This document shows, in pieces, positions 48,169 to 55,832 of a stretch of 64,000 nt of DNA. Made by a program: the position numbers and the translations under genes. The notes beneath the pieces are model-generated. The model was not told the DNA's origin and made no database searches. It saw only the letters and a list, made by a program, of their open reading frames with translations. Numbering within the stretch: position 1 is the stretch's first letter; the number at the start of each line of letters is the position of its first letter. Origin of the DNA: Plotosus lineatus (taxonomy: Eukaryota; Chordata; Actinopteri; Siluriformes; Plotosidae); NCBI GenBank assembly GCA_024760905.1, contig CM045734.1, positions 37,562,064 through 37,626,063 of the forward strand. The letters run 5' to 3'.

Positions 48169-51100
48169 AACTTTATTTCAGCTGTTGAAAAATAACATTC
48201 GTGGAATGCTTATTATTATTATTAATACTACAGTGGCGACACGGTGGCGTAGTGGTCAGCACGTCCGCCTCACAACAAGAAGGCCTGGGTTCGATTCCTG
48301 GCCTGGGCGTTTCTGTGTGGGGTTTGCATGTTCTCCCCGTGCTTGCGTGGGTTTCCTCCGGGTGCTCCGGTTTCCTCCCACAATCCAAAGACATGCACAG
48401 TAGGTTAATTGGCCGTTCTAAATTGCCCGTAGGTTTGCATCGTGCAGAAGGCAATGGTAAACCACTGCACTAATCCTGCCAAGAAAACCTCCATGAAGAT
48501 GATATCCAAGGGGTTATCAACCTTCATGGCGGGTCGCCAATGGTCGTCCTACGACTTGGGCACTAGATAGATAGATTATTACAGTATGCCCTTGACTATT
48601 CGCAGTTTTGCACCCACGGTTTGAGTATTCGCTGACTGCCGAGAAACCGGCATGTGATTCAAATTCAGCCAATGGCTGTCCTCCTTTCTCCTGATTGGTT
48701 GAGCTGATGTCCCGCCCCTTTTTCCTCATTCGCGCACAAGTTGTCAATGAGCCTCTTTTGTTGTGTGTTTTATTTACCTGTTAATCTCTATGATACCACT
48801 CAAACGCTATGCGTCTTCTCTGGCTAAGCGATAGAAAACGCTGGATGTCTCTTGTAATGAAATAAGACTTTCACCTGAGAAACGACGGTTTTCTCTGAAC
48901 TGTTGTATTAAAATCTTTTTCAATTATTATTCCAGTACAGTACCTAAGTTCATGTTTATGCGTGAGATTTTATGTTCTGTAGCATGTTTAACAAACAATA
49001 CCAAAAGGATAAACTTGATTACAGAACTCTCCCGTCCTTTTACATTGAACTTGGAGTGACGTCTCCAAGATAGCACTGCCCAGAGGGTGACCTCGCGGAG
49101 TTCTCAGAGTCCAATTGTTTCTTTGTTCTTTTTAATTTGTTGTTTTGTTTGTTCATGTTTTGCACTATGCTCGTCTATGACCGATCGACCCTACTACAGC
49201 TATAAGATCGGAGTAGCTTCGAGCATGTATAACTAAGCACGCTCAACTGGGCTTCTTGTTAGCCGGGATGCGGTTAGCAGAGCTAATATGCTATGGTCGG
49301 CAGCTCAATGCGAGCTGCACCCCAGCAGGAAGCCCAGGTGGGAAGGGGCTGAACGGCGACTCTGGCGCTTGGGATTGCAGGGGATGAAGGTCGTGTAGCC
49401 AGCTGGTGCAATCTCCTCATCGGGTGTACTCTGCTCGAGCCATGTTTCACAGAAACACAGTCCTGTAGATCCCTCTGCGCTGCAATCTGAGCATGAAGCT
49501 CGTCCATCTTGTTTCGCAGGGACTGAACATTTTCGAGCAGTATGGCCGGAAGTGCTAACCAAGCTTCTGAGAACTCCACCTGGGCATATTGTTAGCTGGA
49601 GTGCGGTTAGCATTGAGCTACCATAGCATATTAGCTCACGACAGAAGTTGTTGCGTGCTTAGTTGCCTGAAGCTAAAGCTGCTCATAGCTGTAGTAGGGT
49701 CGACCAATCATAGACGAGCATAGTGCAAAACATGAACAAACAAATTAAAACGAACAAAGAAACAGTTTGATTCTGAGAACTCCGCGACGTTGCCCTCTAG
49801 GCAGCGCCATCTTGGAGACGTCACTCCAGGTTCGATGTAAAAGGACATGAAGCGTAATGAAGTTTATCCTTTTGGTATCATTTGTTAAACATGCTGCAGA
49901 ACATAAAATCTCATAGACAAACATTCTAAGAATTAAGTTAGGTAGTGTACTGGAATAATAATTGAAAAAGACTTTAAAACGAGTGCTTTACAGCAGTATA
50001 TGCTGTATAATGTTTATATTTTATCATCAATAAAAATAAGAGTAAAAATTGAAAGGTTTTTCTTCATCACTACTATATTTTACTACATTAATACTGTATT
50101 AATGAGTAACACTGTCTATAGAATGTGTTTAAGAAGCATATTTTAGCGCATGTAATAGATACATAGTATTTTACTTCCAGCTACTCATTCGCGCATGTGA
50201 CGTCATACATGGGGTTTTACTTCCAGGTACAGAACTCACGGATTATCTCAATTCGAGGGAGGGCTTGGAACCGAACCCCCGTGAATGTCGAGGGCCTACT
50301 GTATTATTATTATTATTATTATTAAGCACTCCATGAATGTTATTTTTCAACAGCTGAAATAAAGTTGGTTGGGAAGTAGAGCTTGAACTTTTCTTAAAAA
50401 AAACAACAACAGGTAATCATGCACCAGCTGGGAGAATGAAGGCTCAGTCTCACCCAAAATCCCCACTATTGTTCGAAACATGTCCAGCATGCCTCTGTTC
50501 ATGTGCCTTCCCCTTGTGGGTTACATTTTAGCGCTCAAATAACTGAGAATCCAGTCATTTTTTTCAAAATAAAAGACTTTTTAAAAATTAAAGATCGTTC
50601 AGACTCAGATCATAATTAAAACGGAAATAATGAATTATTTCTTCTGCTGACCGGTCCCGGCCCACGAGCCGGTGGTTGGGGACCACTGCTTTAGATTGTA
50701 CAGAAAGTTCTAATTCATAGAATTATGAAACACTTTTCCTGTCCAGTATTAAAAATATATATCATATCCAATGATGCACCATATCTGAACAAAAATCCTT
50801 TAGCTCTTTAAAAATGACATTGAATCACACCGACAGATAACATTGTGAGTACTCATGGACTATTGAATAGAAGTATAGCTTTAAATGTCGGATTTTTTGC
50901 TCTTATTTAGTGATCTGTCACATGGAAGGAAGTGGAAAGTGGCCCACTGACAGTTTGGCAATTCGCCACATTAAAGCAGCCTTCCATATCCGGCTGGGAG
51001 AGCTGCTTAAAAATCAGCATAGTTACACGTGCCGGCCGACACCAACGCACCTGGACGTGGTGAAGGTAATGTGCTTGTTCTGTTGTATTTTTATTGGCAG

Positions 51101-52062
51101 CTTGTGCATTAACTATTCTTTCACATTTTTCTTTTGCATGTGAGTCAATGTAAAGGAAGTTTTAATTGAAATGAAAAGATACTTTACATCACTACTGAAA
51201 CTACTTATGCTTTTCCCAGCTACAGTCTGAAATAAAAGCAGGAAAGATTAATACTTTTCATTCAAATTCTTTTCAGTGTCTTGTTTATGTATTTGAATCG
51301 CCTGTGTTATTTTGTTTAATTATCCATTTAAATGAATTCATTTTCCTGTGCTCCAATTACATTTGGTGGTGTTTTACTCTGTGAAAGTCTGTCTGCCTCA
51401 ACTTAGTGTGTTAAGGCTGTGTGACTCTAAGCAGTGGTGTATGAGCCACAATTTTGGGGGGCGGCTTCAGTTTTGCTATTAATGATAAATTATTTTTTTT
51501 GTTGTTGTTGTTGTTTTTTAAGTAAAGCGGTAGCCTTCTTGGGTTTCCTCTGAGGGCACAGACATGGGACAACCAATCCAAGTCATGTTCCATACATATA
51601 GGCCTCCACTAAAATGCTCTTGGGATGGGAAAGGGGGTGGACCTCTGTTATAATTAAGGTGGAGTTAATCTTTAAAGAAAAATAGAGACCGAAACCCGAA
51701 GTAAAGAAACCAATAAAAATTTTTAAGTTGCAATTATAATGGGAAGTTCGCTGAATATATTGGGTCTAGAATTTGTTAAAACACAACCTGTCTCGATTAT
51801 GATGTCCTTTCTATTGATGAAATTATTAAACCATGAAGATGATGGTGATGTTGTAAAACCTAAAGGTTTGTATTTTGGACTTGTGTTCAGGATGGACTGG
51901 TGTTCCGGGTCCAGGTGGCATATCACAGAGAACCACAGGTGCTGAGGGAAAGTGTGACCACCGAGGGTATGTTAATTTGTCGGGATAACGCAGAGGCACA
52001 GGCACTAGAGCTCGAGACCCAGCATAAACCCTTCCTCACCAGCACCCTGCATGGGTACATCG

Positions 52063-52119
<57 letters not shown>

Positions 52120-55100
52120 TTGTGGTTTTACAGTTGCGTAAATCCTGTTTACATGTGTAGCCCATTGCCCTTATGATTAAGAATTTCTATAAAGTCCCTT
52201 CTGTGTGATTTGTGTGTCAGTCTGCAGCAGCAGCAGCCCTGTTTCGGCGCAGTGTGCCGTCTGGCCAAACGCTGGCTGGCTGCACAGCTCTACAGTGGAG
52301 ACATAATAGAGGAGGCAGCTGATCTGCTGGTGGCCTCACTCTTCCTCCAGCCGGCTCCATTTACCCCTCCAAAGTAATAGATTGTCACATTCTCCCTGTG
52401 TCCCTTTCTCCATATTCTGCTTTCAGCTGAAGGTAATATTCATCTTTTTCACAGTTCTCCTCAGGTTGGTCTCCTCCGCTTTCTTCACTTACTTTCCACG
52501 TTCGACTGGAAGAACAATGCTCTAGTGGTCGACCTCAACAACAAACTTACAGGTCAGCTCCATAGAAATGCAGGCTGACTTGTTGGTGATCGAGTGATTT
52601 GGTTTTATTTTTCCTTTTTCCTTTTTCTCTGCTGCAGCTGGTGACTACACTGAAATAAAAAACCACTTTCTGGCATCGAGGGAATCTTTGCCGGTGATGT
52701 TTATCGCCACTCCCAGTGATAAAAAAGTTTCCATTTGGACCAAAGAGGGACCTTCAGTACAGGTTTGTGAAAATAATATCCATGTCTAGAATAATCAGCA
52801 AAATGGATCATTCATTCATTTTTGCAAACCGCTTAATCCTAATTAGGGCCGTGCGGAGACTAGCGACCATGTCAACCAACTCAGGGCACTGTACACCATG
52901 GACAGCTGGCCAATCTACCGCAGGGTAACACTCAAACAACCTTTCACACTCGCACCTAGAGGTGACTTGGAACAGCCAATCAGCCTACTGTGCACATTTT
53001 TGGATTGTGGGAAGAAATCGACATATCTGGAGAAAACCCACACAAGCATAGCGGGAACATACAAACTCTACACAGAAATGCCAGAGCTGGGAATCGAACC
53101 CAGGATCTTCTTGCTGTGAAGCGAACGTGGTAAACACTACGCCACTGTGCCGCTTGGCAAGATAATGTACTAGAAATTATCAATTACAATATTTTACCTT
53201 GCATAACATTGACTGATTCTTTATTCAATATTTGTAATTATAGTTTGTATATCATGTATCAACAATAATTCGTTAATTTATTTTCAAAGCCACTTAATCC
53301 TAATTAGGGACACAACGAGGTTGCCACACATCTCAGCCGACTCTGGAGGAAGGTTGTCAGGCCACTGCGGGGTTATCAACAATAATTACAAATATTAATT
53401 AATTTACATACAAGTTGCATACATTAATACAATTGAGCTGAAAAACAATTGGATATAAACATTACAAGTAATATTCTTGAAAACATTCATATAATTCAGT
53501 GCATTGATGTAAACACTAATATAATTATACACTTGGATATAATGATATGGCAGTTTGTATTTATAATTTATAACCAATGCAATACTGAATAATACACTAT
53601 CAATTTATCTGTACCATGCACATATCCTTTACATTACGATTCTCAGTTAAATTTTATCATGAATTAAATACAAACTATAATGCTATATAGTTGTGTTACA
53701 TTACCTTGAAGTTCTGTACATTAAATTAAATCCTTCCATAGAAAATTGCACATTACAGTGCTGTTGTGTTTTTGTTTGTTTGTTTGTTTGTTTGTTTTTT
53801 GCTGTCGCCATTTTATAATCGTAGAATTCACCAGTTATTACTCAAAGCCATGCCAACAGGGCAGTGAATATTTTCCTCATTAATGACAGATGAGCCAGTG
53901 TACATAATAATCTGGAATGGTTGACAGTTGTGTAGGTGTTTTGAAGTCTCCCTGGAGTCTCCACCAGCTTCCTTATTTCCTATTCGTAATGTTTTGGCTA
54001 ATGCTTTAGTCTCTGCTCCCATTTCCTGTGGAAAAGATGCCTTCATGCACATTTCTTCAAGGTAAATGGGAAATATATTCAATTTGCTGACTTTTAAAGG
54101 GAATACACCAAAATTTCAGGCACCAGACTGTCTAAGATAAATCAATGATTGTACTTTTTTTCCCCTCTAAAGAGAAACCAAATGCCTCTTTTGTTCCCCT
54201 GTAGATTCTCCAGCGCGTCGTGTTGGTTGCAGCAGAAAGCCTACGTGTTCTAGAGGCTCAGATCACCAACCCCACCCAAAAACAAGACATCCGGGTTAGT
54301 ATTCTTGTCAGTATACACATTTTAGAACTCGAGTTTAATTAGTCAGGGGGTTAAGACACAATTATTTATTTCTTTATTTTTAAATTTATTTATTTATTTT
54401 TTTTTCAGGTGGTGTTTCGACCCCCACTGGAGGCCTATGATATTTTGATTCACCTCAAACCTCAACAGGTCCCCCTACTATCCAGAGCTGTGGACCCACC
54501 CAAAACTACCAGCCATCGAGGCATCATGAATGGGAACGCTTTGAGCTCAGGAGGAGCTTTTCCTGTTGTAGACTTCGATCCTGTGAAACTGTATCTATCT
54601 GAGCTCAGGGTTGGTTCCTATTGTCCTTCATGTTGTGCAACAGTTTTGGTCAAAAACCAAGCTTTAGTGTGGAGGTTCTCATGAACCAGAATGACCGTAA
54701 CGTGTATTAATAGTTAAGGTGATTGTCGCTTGTTAACCCTCATATAATATAGAAGCAAAAGATAACTGGTTTATTTATTAATAATGTTTTAATTGCTTCT
54801 TCCTGTAAGTTATTTCTTTATATTTGGGCACAAAAAAAATTATTATAGATTTGTATAAAATTTATATCACACCTTACCTGTACTGATATTGGTACTGCTT
54901 CTAAATCCTGCAACTGTATATTCTCTCTGTATATTCTTTCAGGATGCATATGGGGATCTGGCTCTGTTTTTCTATGACCCATATGGAGGAATTGTAATTG
55001 CAGTCCTATGGAAGCCAAAAGCTTTTCAGCCTCAGCCATTCAAGGTTCAACAGAAATGCATTTCGTTGTACAGTACTTAAAGACCTGTGTATTCTGTCTG

Positions 55101-55280
55101 TTAGTGTAACTGTATTCTGTTGTATTTTAGACTTCTCTGATGTGCGCCAGACGAGTAGAGGTGACTAAAGACATGGCCACTACTGTCCCTAACATTGAGG
55201 CCATACTGCAGGACTTCAGTATCATTGGGGACGGCCTAGTCAACAAAGTGGAGCTAAGGACTGAGAGATGGATTGTCTGA
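27696..55280 (+). CDS. nol6: NOL6 (UTP22/Nrap), SSU processome protein, complete
   Basis: NOL6 is the vertebrate UTP22/Nrap protein of the nucleolar small-subunit processome, needed for 18S pre-rRNA processing with the Rrp7/CK2 (UTP-C) module. Twenty-six plus-strand exons, all GT-AG and phase-consistent, total 3444 bases, that is 1147 residues plus stop, against about 1146 in human. Conserved blocks recur in order: GSYPLATCIKP, LALPPPDF-like HALPPPDFLKP, GVALLKVWLRQRELDQ, SELRRFQDGAI, CYDDLSRKLW, PQVGLLRFLHLLSTFDWKNN, DAYGDLALFFYDPYGG and WKPKAFQPQPFK. No stop or frameshift was found, so the gene looks intact despite about 24 kb of mostly repetitive introns. The first exon is short and poorly conserved, so a start at the exon 2 ATG (28207) remains possible. 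Confidence 0.96.
28655..29014 (+). mobile_element. tRNA-headed SINE with tail type 2
   Basis: The head GGGCAGTGGTGGTCTAGTGG and body (through GACTTTCGACAAGAGTAGGC) equal those of the tail-1 SINEs, but the tail is CTGCGATGGCCTGGCGAGCT to CAAATTAGGATTAAGCGGG with a TGAAC repeat. Duplication CTCTTTGTAATG is exact at 28643-28654 and 29015-29026. Confidence 0.9.
29636..30400 (+). mobile_element. Tigger-like element, CAGTGAGTCGTCGA family
   Basis: Termini CAGTGAGTCGTCGATTTACG and GTCGACGACTCACTG are near-perfect inverted repeats next to a TA-rich array (29608-29633) and TA on the right. It contains an 85-base tandem duplication. Confidence 0.85.
30116..30274 (+). repeat. 85-base direct tandem duplication
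   Basis: GCAGTCTGTGGCTGTTGTTA begins identical stretches at 30116 and 30201; the two copies agree for at least 74 bases, implying a recent event. Confidence 0.9.
30406..30980 (-). mobile_element. LINE (family 2) insertion with 5' inversion
   Basis: 30406-30590 is the 3' end of the LINE on the minus strand (GCAGCAACCTACGCGATGAG; compare 57310-57480). 30591-30980 is the 5'UTR of the same family on the plus strand (TTGTCACCTTACTGTGGTGG to CGGACTGATCCTCGGCTACT). Opposite orientations with most of the body missing fit twin priming. Confidence 0.8.
31710..36225 (+). CDS. nol6: NOL6 exons 5-10 (residues 187-435)
   Basis: Exons are 31710-31878, 32834-32965, 33066-33229, 34675-34795, 35970-36028 and 36124-36225. 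Peptides include INQRYSRKRALYLAGLAQHL, PPPDFLKPSRFHPQKNNIRT, SEPPTPQYNSTVLGDHLPRS, FREGVALLKVWLRQRELDQ, GGFLASMLLAYLLSTHKVGK and AFQVVFVDPSGHLNMCADMT. Each has a close counterpart in the human protein. Phases run 1, 1, 0, 1, 0, 0. Exon 9 is only 59 bases. Confidence 0.95.
31879..32833. other. NOL6 intron 5, nothing recognised
   Basis: AT-rich with long poly-T runs near 32106 and 32488. A small palindromic stretch around 32408-32475 (CATAATATCGGATTATGGG and relatives) may be a decayed MITE, but no termini were found. Confidence 0.4.
33493..33529. repeat. (TAA)n microsatellite
   Basis: About twelve ATA/TAA units in NOL6 intron 7. Confidence 0.9.
33668..33986 (-). mobile_element. tRNA-headed SINE with tail type 3
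   Basis: The head and body match the other SINEs (minus strand GGGCAGTGGTGGTCTAGTGG and so on), but the tail is a third sequence, GAGGGATGGGCGCCGCCAGG to CACCGGATGTTAAGGGATAA, ending in AAGTG repeats. Duplication AAGATAAAATAT is exact at 33656-33667 and 33987-33998. Confidence 0.88.
35383..35860 (+). mobile_element. Tigger-like MITE, CAGGGATCCC family
   Basis: CAGGGATCCCTCACTTTCCG pairs with GAAGTAGCGAGGGATTACTG; TA flanks both sides. The interior matches 14391-14907. No feature was recognised in 34000-34674 or 34796-35382 around it. Confidence 0.85.
36463..37207 (+). mobile_element. Tigger-like element, CAGTCGGCC family (nested)
   Basis: Left end CAGTCGGCTCCCTACTTATG, right end GTAAGGGGCCGACTG. 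It contains (GA)n(TG)n at 36870-36941 and one CCAAT/GC-box module near 36630-36670. It shares most of its length with 22208-22952. Confidence 0.85.
37206..37341. repeat. (TG)n and (TA)n microsatellites
   Basis: TG array 37206-37241, ATATATAATAC units, then TA array 37283-37341, directly before the LINE 3' end. Confidence 0.9.
37371..39210 (-). pseudogene. LINE family 1 reverse transcriptase region, frameshifted near 37800
   Basis: Frame 39210-37783 contains KNKGDVQSCGNYRGIKLMSH, CAFVDLEKAYDRVP, GLHQGSALSPFLFAMVMDRL and the active-site box MMFADDIVICSES, then YLGSTIQSNGECGKEVKKRV. The C-terminal part (MLRFSLGVMRMDRIRNEHIR, GRPKRRFMDVVKEDMKVVGV) is in another frame, 37823-37371. The FADD box is intact here, but the element cannot make one protein. 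Confidence 0.85.
39226..40362 (-). pseudogene. LINE family 1 endonuclease region
   Basis: The 378-residue frame holds apurinic-type endonuclease motifs: VGTLNVGTM, ILWVQETRWKGSKAR (catalytic E), SAYAPQTGCE and GADFNGHVGAGNRGDEE. It ends at a TGA in a stretch that reads on (W-W-N-E-E-V-Q-E) in the other copy at 62630, so a single nonsense change separates it from the reverse transcriptase. Confidence 0.85.
40966..41037 (+). pseudogene. Tigger-type transposase fragment
   Basis: LSTIGTIYKEKEKDRIIENV resembles the recognition helix and linker of Tigger transposases (STI.TI.K.K..I...V). It is bounded by unrelated sequence and lies inside the outer element. Confidence 0.6.
41042..41815 (-). mobile_element. 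Tigger-like element with transposase remnant (nested)
   Basis: Ends CAGTACAGACCTCAGC and GCGGAGGTTTTACTG pair imperfectly, with TA outside. On the minus strand 41395-41568 reads MGPKKTPPQAEIIEKHERGV, LCDLASQYQYAKSTIATILK and NKEAIKGACV, a helix-turn-helix of the Tigger/pogo type, without the catalytic domain. Confidence 0.75.
42184..43419 (+). CDS. nol6: NOL6 exons 11-15 (residues 436-649)
   Basis: Exons are 42184-42299, 42402-42579, 42794-42916, 43079-43227 and 43344-43419. Peptides include GFQGLLMTPKPMIRTYDNVY, LPFILSLLQRGLGARIHHLA, PVSIGLLLNPVGALSVLERG, FRHLWGFRSELRRFQDGAIT and HADLPESCVHFAGGQVDDII. Exon 11 ends CA and takes its last base from exon 12, which starts A-CTG. The introns are short (about 100-215 bases), and the one after exon 13 is mostly a GTGTGCGT repeat. 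Confidence 0.95.
42938..43033. repeat. (GTGTGCGT)n/(GT)n microsatellite in NOL6 intron 13
   Basis: Octamer units grade into plain GT; the array occupies over half of a 162-base intron. Confidence 0.95.
43735..44470. repeat. Interspersed repeat of unknown class
   Basis: AGGTTTATTTGTATAGTGTG, GTCACAAAGCAGCTTTACAC and AAACCTTGAGCGGAACCAGG are phrases I associate with a very common teleost interspersed repeat. I see no clear termini or coding sequence. Confidence 0.45.
44484..44870 (-). mobile_element. tRNA-headed SINE, tail type 1
   Basis: Head, body and tail as 4236-4574, with an extra ~30-base segment at the tail junction (TTCATGGAAGTCATATTAAT, 44552-44571). Flanks share only ATAGTGT. Confidence 0.85.
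45150..46675 (-). mobile_element. Tigger-like element, CAGACG family (nested)
   Basis: Ends CAGACGTTCCCCAACTTGG and GTCTGGGAGTGTCTG with TA on both sides. The interior matches the outer parts of 36256-42110 in reverse orientation. It carries a short LINE piece at 45985-46060 and a TA array at 46514-46542. Confidence 0.8.
45985..46060 (-). pseudogene. Short LINE family 1 fragment
   Basis: The minus strand reads GVTRMDMIRNEYI then GTAHV, matching the C-terminal LINE region at about 37620-37680. About 75 bases only, truncated at both ends. Confidence 0.75.
46997..47242 (-). mobile_element. SINE tail type 1 lacking its tRNA head
   Basis: Begins at the 3' end (CTTTCGGCTTTTTCCC) and stops in the body at GATAACCCAGTTAG. 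A 20-base duplication TTTCCTTAACTTTTTCCCCT is exact at 46977-46996 and 47243-47262, so the headless form was itself inserted. Confidence 0.88.
47428..52373 (+). CDS. nol6: NOL6 exons 16-20 (residues 650-892)
   Basis: Exons are 47428-47568, 47658-47775, 50911-51065, 51891-52054 and 52221-52373. Peptides include SLKVIQCYDDLSRKLWQLED, FPPVPVKLAYSYFDREKTSR, HMEGSGKWPTDSLAIRHIKA, DGLVFRVQVAYHREPQVLRE and GAVCRLAKRWLAAQLYSGDI. The donor of exon 17 is a weak GTTCAT, and its intron has grown to 3.1 kb through a nested hAT insertion. Exon 19 is followed almost immediately by a CA array in a 166-base intron. Confidence 0.95.
48055..48167. repeat. Palindromic (TA)n block
   Basis: A TA array is followed by AGGTAAATTTGCCAAGTGTT, the complement of AACACTTGGCAAATTTAC just before it, and then by a second TA array, so this part can fold back on itself. 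Confidence 0.85.
48235..48575 (+). mobile_element. tRNA-headed SINE, third family
   Basis: GGCGTAGTGGTCAGCACGTC and GGGTTCGATTCCTGG form the head; TGCATGTTCTCCCCGTGC and CAATCCAAAGACATGCAC form the body. The tail, GGCGGGTCGCCAATGGTCGT ending in ATAGATAG, is unlike the other copies. Confidence 0.75.
48900..49985. repeat. Long inverted repeat, arms of about 430 bases
   Basis: The left arm (for example CCAAAAGGATAAACTTGATT, GAGTGACGTCTCCAAGAT, GCACTATGCTCGTCTATGA) recurs in complement on the right in reverse order with scattered changes. The spacer is roughly 49330-49560 and contains a LINE endonuclease fragment. Confidence 0.85.
49283..49613 (-). pseudogene. LINE endonuclease-domain fragment (third LINE type)
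   Basis: Two overlapping frames give NVQSLRNKMDELHAQIAAQR and CFCETWLEQSTPDEEIAPAG, the start of an endonuclease domain of a CR1/L2-like LINE (N.QSLRNK.DEL ... FCETWL). A frameshift separates them. Confidence 0.7.
51066..51890. other. NOL6 intron 18, nothing recognised
   Basis: AT-rich without visible exons, SINE heads or paired termini. The same is true of 50697-50910. Confidence 0.45.
52070..52118. repeat. (CA)n microsatellite after NOL6 exon 19
   Basis: The CA array begins about 15 bases after the donor of exon 19 (GTACATCGCTCTCTCT) in a 166-base intron. Confidence 0.95.
52455..55280 (+). CDS. nol6: NOL6 exons 21-26 (residues 893-1147 and stop)
   Basis: Exons are 52455-52552, 52638-52762, 54205-54294, 54409-54609, 54943-55044 and 55131-55280. 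Peptides include FDWKNNALVVDLNNKLT, ASRESLPVMFIATPSDKKVS, ILQRVVLVAAESLRVLEAQI, VVFRPPLEAYDILIHLKPQQ, DAYGDLALFFYDPYGG and VPNIEAILQDFSIIGDGLVN. The stop is TGA at 55278-55280 after RTERWIV, which matches the human RSERWTV ending. I did not find a canonical AATAAA in the 190 bases before the SINE at 55473. Confidence 0.95.
52815..53158 (-). mobile_element. tRNA-headed SINE, third family, tail type 2
   Basis: Minus strand GGCACAGTGGCGTAGTGTTT and GGGTTCGATTCCC form the head; the tail is ACCCTAATTAGGATTAAGCG-like and ends in TGAATGAATGA. Confidence 0.8.
53271..53373 (-). mobile_element. 5'-truncated SINE/LINE tail (type 2) with target duplication
   Basis: CACTTAATCCTAATTAGGGA through TGTCAGGCCACTGCGGGG is tail 2 only. 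TATCAACAATAATT flanks it on both sides. The rest of intron 22 (53374-54204) shows nothing except (TTTG)n near 53772-53796. Confidence 0.75.
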
Positions 55281-55472
55281 ATTGGGATGAAGCTCATCAC
55301 TGTTGTTGCTTTGTTTAAGGACATTACATTTTAAATAATATTTTAAGTTCTTTTTTTTTTGAACCAAAATGAAGAGAATGTGTGAACATGAGTGGACATT
55401 GTTTTTTAAAAAGGAACTTTGGTTAATAATTATTGTGAACTTTATGTGTGACTAATGTTGTCCATTTTGGAT

Positions 55473-55813
55473 CTTCTTCTCCTCCTTTCGGCTTTTTCCT
55501 CTTTCTCGGGAGTTGCCACAGCGAATCATCTGATTCGCACATTTGATTTGGCAGAGGTTTTTACGTTGGATGCCCTTCCTGTCACAACCCTTTAGCAAGG
55601 GACAGAAGCACACTGATGGCTTTGCAGCTACTCTTTACGAAAGTCAGCAATGGTTCTTTTACATGCCTTTCATCATAGAAAGTGAGAGACATGGCCCGCC
55701 TTTGATAACCCAGTTAACTGCACTGGGGGGACAGTGACAACCCTGTGAGGACTCGAACCCCCAACCTTAGGATCAGCGATCCTGCGCCCTATCCACTAGA
55801 CCACCACTGGCCC
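55473..55813 (-). mobile_element. tRNA-headed SINE, tail type 1
   Basis: A complete copy with a 19-base exact duplication AATGTTGTCCATTTTGGAT at 55454-55472 and 55814-55832. It lies about 190 bases after the NOL6 stop and may be within its 3'UTR or just past it. Confidence 0.9.
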
Positions 55814-55832
55814 AATGTTGTCCATTTTGGAT

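Larger units (their letters stand above)
48582..50301 (+). mobile_element. Tigger-like element hosting a long inverted repeat
   Basis: Ends CAGTATGCCCTTGACTATTC and GAATGTCGAGGGCCTACTG are inverted repeats. Most of its length is the palindrome at 48900-49985. Confidence 0.75.
47998..50688 (+). mobile_element. hAT-type element with several internal insertions
   Basis: Ends CGGTGGTCCCCAACCTTTTT and CCGGTGGTTGGGGACCACTG are inverted repeats, and the 8-base duplication CTTTAGAT is exact at 47990-47997 and 50689-50696. An inner pair of inverted arms (48165-48230 and 50303-50370) frames the SINE and the Tigger-like element. It fills most of NOL6 intron 17. Confidence 0.88.

Noticed and set aside
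4500..55800. tRNA-like heads of SINEs as functional tRNA genes
   Set aside because: They lack an intact clover-leaf acceptor stem and are followed by SINE bodies with target duplications.
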